Assembly (NCBI RefSeq): GCF_039541915.1 | Contig: NZ_BAABHD010000077.1 | Location: 1 to 64,000, forward strand | Origin: Nibrella saemangeumensis | GTDB lineage: Bacteria > Bacteroidota > Bacteroidia > Cytophagales > Spirosomataceae | Direction: 5' to 3' | Length of the DNA: 64,000 nucleotides | Position numbers and translations under genes: made by a program | Shown here: positions 42,280-50,558 of the stretch, piece after piece | Layout of the letters: every line of letters starts with the position of its first letter | Position numbering within the stretch: the first letter of the stretch is position 1 | Notes under the pieces: generated by a model | Told to the model about the DNA's origin: nothing | Databases searched by the model: none | Seen by the model: only the letters and a program-made list of their open reading frames with translations

Positions 42280-43482
42280 TTACTTAATTTCCAATATAGT
42301 ACCCGCTATATGCTGGGGACCATTCGGCAGGTTGTAATAGTAGGTTACCAGGACCCGGTTTTTGTCCAGTTGCACGGCCCAGGGGTATCCTAAATCGGTG
42401 GTGCCGCCATCGGTACGCAGTATGATCTCGGGAGCCGTGGCATAGTCGGTACATTCGGGATTAAGAATTCGGGCCCGGATGCCCAGGGGAGTATGCCGGT
42501 AGCCGTACGTCAGCAATACCCGTTTGTCGGGTAGCCGCAGGGCGTGCAGCGGGTGCCCCTGAAAGCCCATTTTCTGCCAGGCCTGAAAGGTTTTACCGCC
42601 ATCTGTAGAGCGGGCTATACAGGCCTGATCGTCCAAGTAGGCACTTCTGAGAAAAGCCACCACATCGCCTTTGGGCGTTTCGTAGACCGACGTTTCGTTA
42701 AAAGCGACCTTATCATCCACGGCTACCGGACTTGAATACTGCCACGTCATGCCTTTATCCTGCGATACCAGCAGGTGGGTAGAGGTTTTACGGCTATTTT
42801 TTAAATCGCTGGCGGCCACTACCCAGAATATCCGCCCGTCTTTACCTTCATACAAAGCGCCCCGGTTATAGGCGCGTATCGGTTGACCGAACGGATCAAA
42901 ATTTATTTCCGGCTGGATGTGCGGAGGGTAAACGGGTCCCTGCCAGGATTTGCCGCCGTCGGTAGAGCGTACCAGATAGCCACCCAGAAAAACCGACCCT
43001 TCGGCATTCTGAAAGGCAGGCTTTTTCAGGTTAGTAAGGCCATCGGGCCGCAGAAAAGCCCAGCCGTAACTGGTACACAGGATCGTGCCGTCGCGTAGCT
43101 GAAGCATACAGGGGTCCTGGGAGCCGCCAAAGGGATGGGCGTAGATTAAGTCGGGCTCCTTTGTCCATTTTTCTCCGTCACGGGAGCGTACGGCTACGAG
43201 GTAGCTGTTGGGGTCTACGTGGCTGGTCTTTTTTTCGCCGAAGGATTTGCGCTCCGGTGCCCGCCGAAAAGCCAGCAGCAGCTCTCCGTTTTTGCGTTTG
43301 ACCACAGACGGAAAAGCCGAGTGAAACGCAGCATCCTCGTAGATAACGAGGTCCTTGACTTTGCGTACGCCGGGTATACTATCGGGCCGGGTAATACCCA
43401 CTGCTACAGCCGGAGCGGTACCGAATACTGCCGCCAGAAATATAATTAACCAGGCGGTATGGCTTGCTTTTAACACACTCAT
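42280..43482 (-). CDS. Sialidase-fold protein 2 (BNR repeats)
   Basis: A 400-residue secreted beta-propeller with a signal peptide (MSVLKASHTAWLIIFLAAVF). Asp boxes include STDGGKSW, SQDKGMTW and STDGGKTF. The N-terminal Arg-bearing strand reads LLLAFRRAPE. It is clearly of the sialidase superfamily but differs enough from protein 1 to suggest a different linkage or sugar. Adjacent genes encode the PhyH protein and a third propeller protein. Confidence 0.84.
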   Translation of the reverse strand: MSVLKASHTAWLIIFLAAVFGTAPAVAVGITRPDSIPGVRKVKDLVIYEDAAFHSAFPSVVKRKNGELLLAFRRAPERKSFGEKKTSHVDPNSYLVAVRSRDGEKWTKEPDLIYAHPFGGSQDPCMLQLRDGTILCTSYGWAFLRPDGLTNLKKPAFQNAEGSVFLGGYLVRSTDGGKSWQGPVYPPHIQPEINFDPFGQPIRAYNRGALYEGKDGRIFWVVAASDLKNSRKTSTHLLVSQDKGMTWQYSSPVAVDDKVAFNETSVYETPKGDVVAFLRSAYLDDQACIARSTDGGKTFQAWQKMGFQGHPLHALRLPDKRVLLTYGYRHTPLGIRARILNPECTDYATAPEIILRTDGGTTDLGYPWAVQLDKNRVLVTYYYNLPNGPQHIAGTILEIK

Positions 43483-43542
43483 AGAGTCAGGAGTAGCCAG
43501 TAATGATTAGGGTGAAAAATGGGTGGATAGATTTTATAGACT

Positions 43543-44613
43543 TTACTTAACCTCCAATTCCCGAATGGGTATCTGAGCCAGGTAAATACTTGATTTGCCT
43601 TCGTGGCTGGAATAGTACGACACCCACAATTTGTTCTTGTACATTAACATGCCAGGGTAGCTGGTATCGCCATCACTAGGGAGCCTGATCGTTTTCCGAA
43701 CCTTGCCCGACCGGTCAGTGACCAGTATACCCGTAGTGGTCTTATCCTCGTATAGCCGTGTACCCATAACAATATCGTTCTTGTTCAGGAACAGGAAGTT
43801 AGGGCCGCCAAGCCTGAGGCTAAGCTTATTATAGTTCCACTGCTGGTAAGGATAGTTGCTGTGGGCCAGTACGCCCATCCGGTCTCCGGCTTCCCGACGG
43901 ACCAATACGTACATATTGTCTTTCTCATCCACCCGAATCGTTGCTTCATTAGGCAGACTGTCAACTTCCAGCTGGGATACTTTCTCAAAGTACTTTCCAT
44001 CTGTTGTTTTCAGCAGGTAGACCAGCCAGGCGTCCTTTTTCAGCTTTGAGCGGTCTCGTCCGTTTTCCTTCAGTTGGTAGTCAATCCCATACCCAACACC
44101 TTTATGCCAGGTGACACGCCAGATCCAGTCCTTGGTAGGGTTAACGGCAGGGTCGATCACTGCTCTTTCGGGCTGCGAAAAACGCTGACCTGACTTGTCG
44201 GAAAATGACACCATGGGAAATAACTGCTGGACAAGTCCTTCTTCGAATACAGCTCCGGCCATGGTTACCATAAGCTGATTCCGGGGCGTTATGGAAAGCT
44301 TTGCATCGCGCAGGTCCAGATCCTCTATTTCCAGCAACGCTACGCTTTCCCATTGCTCGCCCTCTTTCGATTTCAGGATACGTATTTTTCCGCTGTTTTT
44401 GCCGCCTACGTGGCTGAGTCCTTCTCTGAATGCACAGTAAAACTGATTGTTGAATCGGATTAAATCCGTAAAGGCATTATGCTTTCCCTGGTCCCATATT
44501 TTTTTTACGGCGATGGAATCGCCGGGCGGGAAACTGCCCGCCATGGCCAGGCTAAAAGCACCGCTAACCAGTAATACCCAAAGTATTTTAAACACATTCT
44601 TGTACATCATCAT
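43543..44613 (-). CDS. Sialidase-fold protein 3 (divergent)
   Basis: A 356-residue secreted protein with a signal peptide (MMMYKNVFKILWVLLVSGAF). Propeller strands are visible, such as FTDLIRFNNQFYCAFREG and the degenerate box SKEGEQW. Regular Asp boxes are lacking, so it is the most diverged of the three propeller proteins. It sits directly downstream of susD and is likely a surface or periplasmic glycan-active protein. Activity uncertain. Confidence 0.78.
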   Translation of the reverse strand: MMMYKNVFKILWVLLVSGAFSLAMAGSFPPGDSIAVKKIWDQGKHNAFTDLIRFNNQFYCAFREGLSHVGGKNSGKIRILKSKEGEQWESVALLEIEDLDLRDAKLSITPRNQLMVTMAGAVFEEGLVQQLFPMVSFSDKSGQRFSQPERAVIDPAVNPTKDWIWRVTWHKGVGYGIDYQLKENGRDRSKLKKDAWLVYLLKTTDGKYFEKVSQLEVDSLPNEATIRVDEKDNMYVLVRREAGDRMGVLAHSNYPYQQWNYNKLSLRLGGPNFLFLNKNDIVMGTRLYEDKTTTGILVTDRSGKVRKTIRLPSDGDTSYPGMLMYKNKLWVSYYSSHEGKSSIYLAQIPIRELEVK

Positions 44614-44630
44614 TTGGTGGAAAAGACCTG

Positions 44631-46118
44631 TTAATTATAACCCGGATTCTGCTGCACTTTTGGTTCGAGGCTCAGAATATAGCTGGATATGGGAAACAGC
44701 AGCAGATGGTCTTGGCCCTTACGGTTTTGCAGCGAGGGAACTATGTCAAACGCCTTTCCAAACCGGATCAGGTCCCACCAGCGCTTACCTTCAAAGGCCA
44801 ACTCAAGAAGTCGCTCTTTCAGAATGGCTTCATCATTTTGTTCTTTGGTCCCCTTTGTGAAAGCGTACTTATCAAAAGCTGTTCCGTAGGCTCTTTTGCG
44901 TACCTGATTAATTTCGTCGGACGGATCCTGCCCCAGGGCATTTTTGGCCTCTGCCTTCATAAGAAGTACATCTGCGTACCGGTACAGGATTACATCGTCC
45001 TTAAAGTTGCGGACGCCACCCTCTACCATACCTCTTCCTTTCAGGACAATGGAGCCGTAGTAGTTTTTCTTCCCGCTGGCATCTGTTGTATAAATCTCAA
45101 GGAAAGAAGCGTTTCTACGCTGATCATCGGTCGTAAATTGGCTGCGGACCAGCGCCGATGGCGTCCACACTATGTTTCCGCCCGGTATCCCGATGATATC
45201 TTTGGTCGCCTGATCTGTATTGGAAGGTACCACAAACGTCGGGATATACATATTCTCGAAATAGTTGTTGTTAGATTCCAACTGCTGGAAACGCACTGCC
45301 ATCAAAATCTCCCGGTTACCTTTGTTGGTGTAGGCGAATACGTTGGCGTAGTTGGGCAGCAATTCTACATCTGCTTTCTGGACTTCGTTGCAGGCCTCCA
45401 GAGCCGTCGTAAAATCTGCCTGTCCTCCGTTCAACTGCTTGGCCGTCCAGAGATATACGTCTGCCTTCAGCGCATTGGTGGCTGCTTTTGACCAGGTGTT
45501 CCGGCCGGCGGAAAACGCATTGGAGGGGTACAGCTGCAAGGCCTTATCGATATCTTCTTTAATTTGCCGGAAAACCTCTGCCTTGGGTGCCCGTTCCTTA
45601 TTTGTGGTCTCCGGGCTGTACCCTTCCGTTGGCTCCGTACGGAGTGGCACATCTCCCCACGATCTAACCAGTACAAAGTAAACGAAGGCTCGCATGGTAT
45701 ACGCCTGCGCCAGGGCTGCGTTTTTGGCGGCTTCGGTACGGAACGGTATGTTAGGGGCATATTTGATAACCAGGTTAGCGGCATTTATCGTCGAGTAGAA
45801 GCCAATCCAGCTTGGTCCGGCAAACGTAGCGTCCAGGGTATTCAGGTATAGGCGGTCGTAGTCCAGAGTCCCTACCAGTTTGCCCCACTCCATAACCTCA
45901 CTCCGGCCTTCGCCGAGCTGAAATAGGTTCAATTGGGCCTCGTTTCGGAGTTTTACGTACATACCCGCCAGGGCACCGGTTACGTCGTCTTCCGTTTTCC
46001 AGAAAGACGCGTTGGATATAATGCTGGTTGGTTCAACGTCAAGCGGGTTCGTACACGAGGAGGTCGACAGCACTACCGTCACCAGGGTTATCGAAAGTAG
46101 TTTATAGGCTGATTTCAT
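44631..46118 (-). CDS. SusD/RagB family outer-membrane lipoprotein
   Basis: A 495-residue SusD-like glycan-binding lipoprotein. The N-terminus is a lipoprotein signal ending in STSSC (about residue 22). TPR-like helices form the core, and the family C-terminal segment (RWWDLIRFGKA, LFPISSYILSL, VQQNPGYN) is present. It forms the lid of the SusC channel and binds the substrate at the cell surface. It starts 14 bp after susC. Confidence 0.95.
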   Translation of the reverse strand: MKSAYKLLSITLVTVVLSTSSCTNPLDVEPTSIISNASFWKTEDDVTGALAGMYVKLRNEAQLNLFQLGEGRSEVMEWGKLVGTLDYDRLYLNTLDATFAGPSWIGFYSTINAANLVIKYAPNIPFRTEAAKNAALAQAYTMRAFVYFVLVRSWGDVPLRTEPTEGYSPETTNKERAPKAEVFRQIKEDIDKALQLYPSNAFSAGRNTWSKAATNALKADVYLWTAKQLNGGQADFTTALEACNEVQKADVELLPNYANVFAYTNKGNREILMAVRFQQLESNNNYFENMYIPTFVVPSNTDQATKDIIGIPGGNIVWTPSALVRSQFTTDDQRRNASFLEIYTTDASGKKNYYGSIVLKGRGMVEGGVRNFKDDVILYRYADVLLMKAEAKNALGQDPSDEINQVRKRAYGTAFDKYAFTKGTKEQNDEAILKERLLELAFEGKRWWDLIRFGKAFDIVPSLQNRKGQDHLLLFPISSYILSLEPKVQQNPGYN

Positions 46119-46132
46119 GATGCTGAATGGGG

Positions 46133-49100
46133 TTAGAATGAAACAGAAGCACCGAATGTGATATTCCGGGGAATGGGGTAGCGACCTGTGTCCAGACCAC
46201 CCTCTTCCGGGTTCAGACCTTTGTATCCGGTCAGGTAATACAGGTTACTGCCTGTTACATTCAGCCTCAGGTTGCTGAGTTTCGCTTTCTGTAAGATAGT
46301 AGAGGGAATTGTAAAGCTGAGGGTTACTTCACGTACGCAAAGAAAGTCGCCCTTCTCGTAGTAAAGTGAGTTGGTCGTAGTCTGGTGATTGGCAGAGCCC
46401 CTCCACAGGCTATAATTTCCGGTTCCCCAGGCATAAGCCGGCATGGTAGCGTTGTCGCCCGGCTTCTTCCAGGACTTCTCGACCATCTCCCTGGTCAGGT
46501 TGCCATCTCCCTGCCAGTTCCCATCCATGAAGATGCGGGCGTAATTATAGATCGTATGGCCGGTGGTATAATCCAGACGGACCAGCAGGTTGATGTTGCG
46601 GTAACTCAGGTTATTCGTAACACCGCCCGTCCAGACCGGGAAGGGATTCCCCATGTATACCCGATCTCTTTCGTCTATGATGCTGTTGCCGTCCGAATCC
46701 TGGAAAATAGCGTCACCTCCGTATTTGGTATAGTCACCGGTGGCGGTGGTCATCAGCATATCTTTTGGCGCTGACTTAGCCTCTTCATCGGTTGCATACA
46801 CCCCAATTTGCTTCCAGGCAAAAAGATCACCAATACGACCTCCTTCCTGAAGGCCTCCCTGCCAGCGGTAATCACCCACAGCTGGGTCCCATAAAAAGTA
46901 TCCTCCCACCCGGTTGTTCACCGCTCCGTTCTCAGGAAGTGTCAGGATTTTATGGTTGGTTTTAGAGGCATTGAATGATAAATTCCATTGCAGCGCAGCC
47001 GTTGCCGGCAGGATTTGAGCTCCTATCTCCAACTCAGCTCCCCGGTTCTCCAGGCTACCCAGGTTGGTAAAAATACTGGTAAAACCGGTAGATGGAGGCA
47101 GGGTAAGACTGGTGATGAGGTTTTCGGTAACCCGACGGTAGTAGTCGAACATGATGTTCAGCCGACCATTAAAGAATCCCAGATCTGTACCTACATTAAA
47201 GGTCTTGGACTGCTCCCACTTAAGCGCCGGGTTTGGGATTATGGTGTTCTGGATAGCGGATACGCCCATGTACCGGTCGCCAACCCCATACTCACCCTGA
47301 GCCTGGAAGTCAGAGAGCCCACTGATGTTACCGTTCACGCCGTAGCTGGCTCTGAGCTTCATACGCAGCAGGTTTTCGGGTATGGCGCTCCAGAACTCTT
47401 CCTGGTGCAGGTTCCATCCTACGGATACCCCCGGGAAGAAGCCCCATTTATGATCCGTACCCAGGTTGGAGGCTCCATCGTAGCGGGCATTCAGCGAGAA
47501 CAGATATTTCTGCTTATAATCATAGTTGACCCGGCTAAAGTAGCCCAGTATGACCTGATCGCTGATAGCCCCTCCTACGGCAACGGGCGTTGGTGAGGCA
47601 TTCAAGGTAGGAATAAGATCCGTTGCTGCGCCCTGTCCACTGCCGCTCAGGCTGTACAGTTGTCTGCCGAAGTAAGAAATACCAGCTTTTACGTCGAAAT
47701 TATGCGCTTGGCCAACCGTTTTGAAGTAAGAGAAAACCCCATCGCCCTGCCACTGCATCATTCTTGAATAAGAAGAAGATGCACTTCGGGTAACTACTCT
47801 GCTGGCTGTGCCATTCCAGTATGCCGGTATAAAGGCATAGGCGTCATCGGTTTCCTTATACAACGATACCTGCGGCTCAAACGATAGTCCGGGCAGGATA
47901 TCCCACCGGCCTCCAACGGAAAGAGTAAGTTTTTCGCGCGAGTTCTTCCGCTTATCGTTGTTCAGGTGGTAAACGGCATTACCAATACTCCGGCTCTGGC
48001 CAGGAGCCAGTGAGCCATCTTCAAAGGTAAACTTTGTGGTAGGAGGGGTACTGGCCGAGCGGTAGAATATCTGAGCCAGGTCGAATACCTCGTTATTACC
48101 CGAGCGGGTGTACATCGTACGTCCGAAAACGCTCATGTTGTTCCTGACCTTCAGATCGCCGTTCAGGTTAAAGGTCAACCGGTCAAAGCGGGTGGTAATG
48201 GCTGTTCCCTGGCTATTTAAGTAGCCAATGCCGGCATTGAAACTGCCTTTGTCGGTTCCGCCAGACAAAGAAACGTGATGGTTATGTGTATGGGCCGTTC
48301 TGAATATTGCCCGCTGGAAGTCAGTGTCTTTAAAGATAATGGTCTTGGAAGGGTCAGTCGGGTCAGGCATGCTTTCCCAACCTTCGTTTAGTTTGTGCTG
48401 ATTTTCCGGCGTAAGATACTGGGTTGTAAAGGCAGTATTGTTGGTCAGGTTGTTACCGGTTCCGTAGCCTATCGGCAGTCCCAGCCGGTTTATGGTAGCC
48501 GGACTTTTTCGGGCTGCCGCTACCGTTCCCAGACGGCCAAAATAAATATAGTCACGGGCAGAGGCCAGGTCGTACAGTTTACCAGGTTCAGAGATTGTGA
48601 AGTCATACGAGTAGTTAACCCGGGTCTTTCCGGCCTTACCGGTTTTAGTTGTAATGATAACCACACCATTTGATCCCCTGGCTCCGTATATAGCCGTAGA
48701 AGCGGCATCTTTCAGTACCTGCAGGGATTCGATATCATCCGGACTGATATCATTCATATTGGTGCGAAGAATCCCATCGATGATATACAGTGGACTTGCG
48801 CCATTGGGGTTATTAATAGACGTACCCCCTCGAACAATAATACGGGGGGCGGCACCAGGCTGCCCTGAGGTACTTTGTACCCTTACTCCTGATAAAGCCC
48901 CTTGCAGAGCCGAAGCCGCGTTGGCATAAGGAATATTCTCGAGTACCTTGTTATCAAGCTTGGTGATGGAAGTAGTTACCGTTTCTCTGGATTGAGCGCC
49001 GTATCCTACTATCACTACTTCGTCTAACATAGCCTCATCCGCTTTCAGGCTAACGTCAATGACTGAGCCATTACCAATTGGTATTTCCTGGCTTTTATAG

Positions 49101-49360
49101 CCAATAAAGGAGAAGATCAGGCTGCCTCCCTCAATCGGCACATTCAACGTATAAATCCCTTCTGCGTTGGTGATGGCCCCGGTGGTAGTGCCTTTCAGGG
49201 TAACGTTTACGCCGGGCAAAGGACCGGCATCCTGATCGGTGACCTTTCCTCGTATCTGTTTTACGCCCTGAGCATAGGCCACAATACAGCAGCACTGCAG
49301 GAGTAAAAGCAGGATCAGGCCCTTCTGATGATAATGGCGGGGTATAGCTCTCTTGACCAT
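46133..49360 (-). CDS. SusC/RagA family TonB-linked outer-membrane transporter
   Basis: This 1075-residue TonB-dependent transporter has a signal peptide, a carboxypeptidase-D-regulatory-like domain (about residues 35-115; IRGKVTDQDAGPLPGVNVTLKG in part), and a TonB-box region ending DEVVIVGYG. A plug domain follows (IIVRGGTSINNP, PLYIIDGI), then a large beta-barrel ending in FGASVSF. Length is typical. It lacks an N-terminal extension for an anti-sigma partner, which fits control by an AraC protein. It is the first gene of the first unit and has an operator-promoter upstream. Confidence 0.96.
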   Translation of the reverse strand: MVKRAIPRHYHQKGLILLLLLQCCCIVAYAQGVKQIRGKVTDQDAGPLPGVNVTLKGTTTGAITNAEGIYTLNVPIEGGSLIFSFIGYKSQEIPIGNGSVIDVSLKADEAMLDEVVIVGYGAQSRETVTTSITKLDNKVLENIPYANAASALQGALSGVRVQSTSGQPGAAPRIIVRGGTSINNPNGASPLYIIDGILRTNMNDISPDDIESLQVLKDAASTAIYGARGSNGVVIITTKTGKAGKTRVNYSYDFTISEPGKLYDLASARDYIYFGRLGTVAAARKSPATINRLGLPIGYGTGNNLTNNTAFTTQYLTPENQHKLNEGWESMPDPTDPSKTIIFKDTDFQRAIFRTAHTHNHHVSLSGGTDKGSFNAGIGYLNSQGTAITTRFDRLTFNLNGDLKVRNNMSVFGRTMYTRSGNNEVFDLAQIFYRSASTPPTTKFTFEDGSLAPGQSRSIGNAVYHLNNDKRKNSREKLTLSVGGRWDILPGLSFEPQVSLYKETDDAYAFIPAYWNGTASRVVTRSASSSYSRMMQWQGDGVFSYFKTVGQAHNFDVKAGISYFGRQLYSLSGSGQGAATDLIPTLNASPTPVAVGGAISDQVILGYFSRVNYDYKQKYLFSLNARYDGASNLGTDHKWGFFPGVSVGWNLHQEEFWSAIPENLLRMKLRASYGVNGNISGLSDFQAQGEYGVGDRYMGVSAIQNTIIPNPALKWEQSKTFNVGTDLGFFNGRLNIMFDYYRRVTENLITSLTLPPSTGFTSIFTNLGSLENRGAELEIGAQILPATAALQWNLSFNASKTNHKILTLPENGAVNNRVGGYFLWDPAVGDYRWQGGLQEGGRIGDLFAWKQIGVYATDEEAKSAPKDMLMTTATGDYTKYGGDAIFQDSDGNSIIDERDRVYMGNPFPVWTGGVTNNLSYRNINLLVRLDYTTGHTIYNYARIFMDGNWQGDGNLTREMVEKSWKKPGDNATMPAYAWGTGNYSLWRGSANHQTTTNSLYYEKGDFLCVREVTLSFTIPSTILQKAKLSNLRLNVTGSNLYYLTGYKGLNPEEGGLDTGRYPIPRNITFGASVSF

Positions 49361-49402
49361 AATATTATTTTGGTTTTGCTATTTTAGGAATGTAGCTACT
49401 GC

Positions 49403-49466
49403 CAAAATTAGATTTGGGCGCTCCCGATGTCTGCTACTATTGTTTGATTTTGTAATACTATTTTTC
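49403..49466 (-). promoter_or_regulatory. Activator-type promoter and operator of the susC unit
   Basis: On the minus strand GAAAAATAGTA (49466-49456) and AATAGTA (49441-49435) are direct repeats with a 21-bp period. The -7 box is TAATTTTG (49410-49403), and no -33 TTTG or TTG is at the expected place. Predicted start near 49396 puts the half-sites at about -39 and -60, a class II activator position. 17 bp (49430-49446) are identical to the ridA operator. Confidence 0.8.
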
Positions 49467-49650
49467 AGAAGAGATTATCTGGTAATCGGCGGTCAGGGCT
49501 TTACACTGTTAAACTGCTCCGGTTTCCTGTAAGGGGCTTTTCCTGGGTCGGCCACACCGTCGATCTCCCCGTGTAAAGCACGCACGGCTGCTGTCCGGCG
49601 TATCGCATTGGGATTAATAGTAGCTTTGTGTGCTGTTTTGCTAGTCTGTA

Positions 49651-50511
49651 ATGAAGTACCTCGATCTGAATATACCCCGTATTCTTTTGTTTTGGTTAGA
49701 TACCGTTGCCCGGAACTGGTACTATCGTTTAACCGTAGTGATTCGGAATTTCGGGCATTTACAACATACCCGCCGGCTGAAAGGTACCAAGAAAGGCAAG
49801 GTGGCCCTTGTGCTGGCTAATGGTCCTTCTGTAGGAAAGCTGGACGTTCAGAAGATTGCCCGGTTACAACAGGAAAATGGTTTTGAGGTTTTTGCCGTCA
49901 ATTCATATATCAGTTCCCCGCTGGCCCAGGTAATCGCCCCTGATTATTATCTGCTGAGTGACCCGGCCTTCTTCAATCCGGAAAAATACCCCCACCTGAC
50001 AGAACGGCTGACACGGGACATATCCCTCCTGAGTCAGACGGACGTTACCTGTTTTGTGCCGCTGGAGCACTATCGCACAGCCTCCTTTCGTCGGAAATAT
50101 GGCTATTATGACCGGGGCAATCTGTTTCTAAACCGGATTACCATCACCGGTCCGCGCAGTTATGTATCCATGACCGCTTACAAAGCCCTGGCGGCTGCCT
50201 GCTACATGGGCTATAGCCAGATCTACATCTGTGGCTTCGATAATGATTACTTTCTGAATTTGATGGTGGACGAAAAGAATGATATGTATTACATCGACCG
50301 GCATTTTTACGATAAGCCGGGATCCACACCCTCCAAAATACGGGATACCAACGCCAGAAGTGTAGGCGAATTATTGTACTTCCATCATTACCTGTTCAAG
50401 CACCTCGAAAAATTTAAATCCTACCCCATCATTAACCTGAACCGGGAGGGGTTAGTCGACTGCTTTCCCAAGCAACACTCGCTGGATGTTTATAAAACCG
50501 ACGTAGCCTGA
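49651..50511 (+). CDS. GT42/DUF115-like protein, candidate nonulosonate transferase
   Basis: A 286-residue protein I relate to the DUF115/MptE-like and GT42 sialyltransferase fold. The nucleotide loop ALVLANGPSVGKLD (about 53-66) and FAVNSYISS resemble the NGPS and N-containing motifs of GT42 enzymes. The segment ITGPRSYVSMTAYKALAAAC (about 165-184), followed by YMGYSQIYICGFDNDYF, mirrors their second half. No signal peptide or membrane helix is evident. Given the legionaminate operon at 13105-24130, it may transfer a nonulosonic acid or another sugar. Archaeal MptE-type pterin chemistry is less likely. The function is inferred from motif resemblance only. Confidence 0.6.
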   Translation: MKYLDLNIPRILLFWLDTVARNWYYRLTVVIRNFGHLQHTRRLKGTKKGKVALVLANGPSVGKLDVQKIARLQQENGFEVFAVNSYISSPLAQVIAPDYYLLSDPAFFNPEKYPHLTERLTRDISLLSQTDVTCFVPLEHYRTASFRRKYGYYDRGNLFLNRITITGPRSYVSMTAYKALAAACYMGYSQIYICGFDNDYFLNLMVDEKNDMYYIDRHFYDKPGSTPSKIRDTNARSVGELLYFHHYLFKHLEKFKSYPIINLNREGLVDCFPKQHSLDVYKTDVA

Positions 50512-50558
50512 TACCTACAGCGTCTTTTCAAACACTAGCCTGTGGCAGGTCCGGGCAC

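Noticed and set aside
44706..45491. 261-residue plus-strand frame opposite susD
   Set aside because: It is antisense to a clear SusD gene, with no family resemblance.
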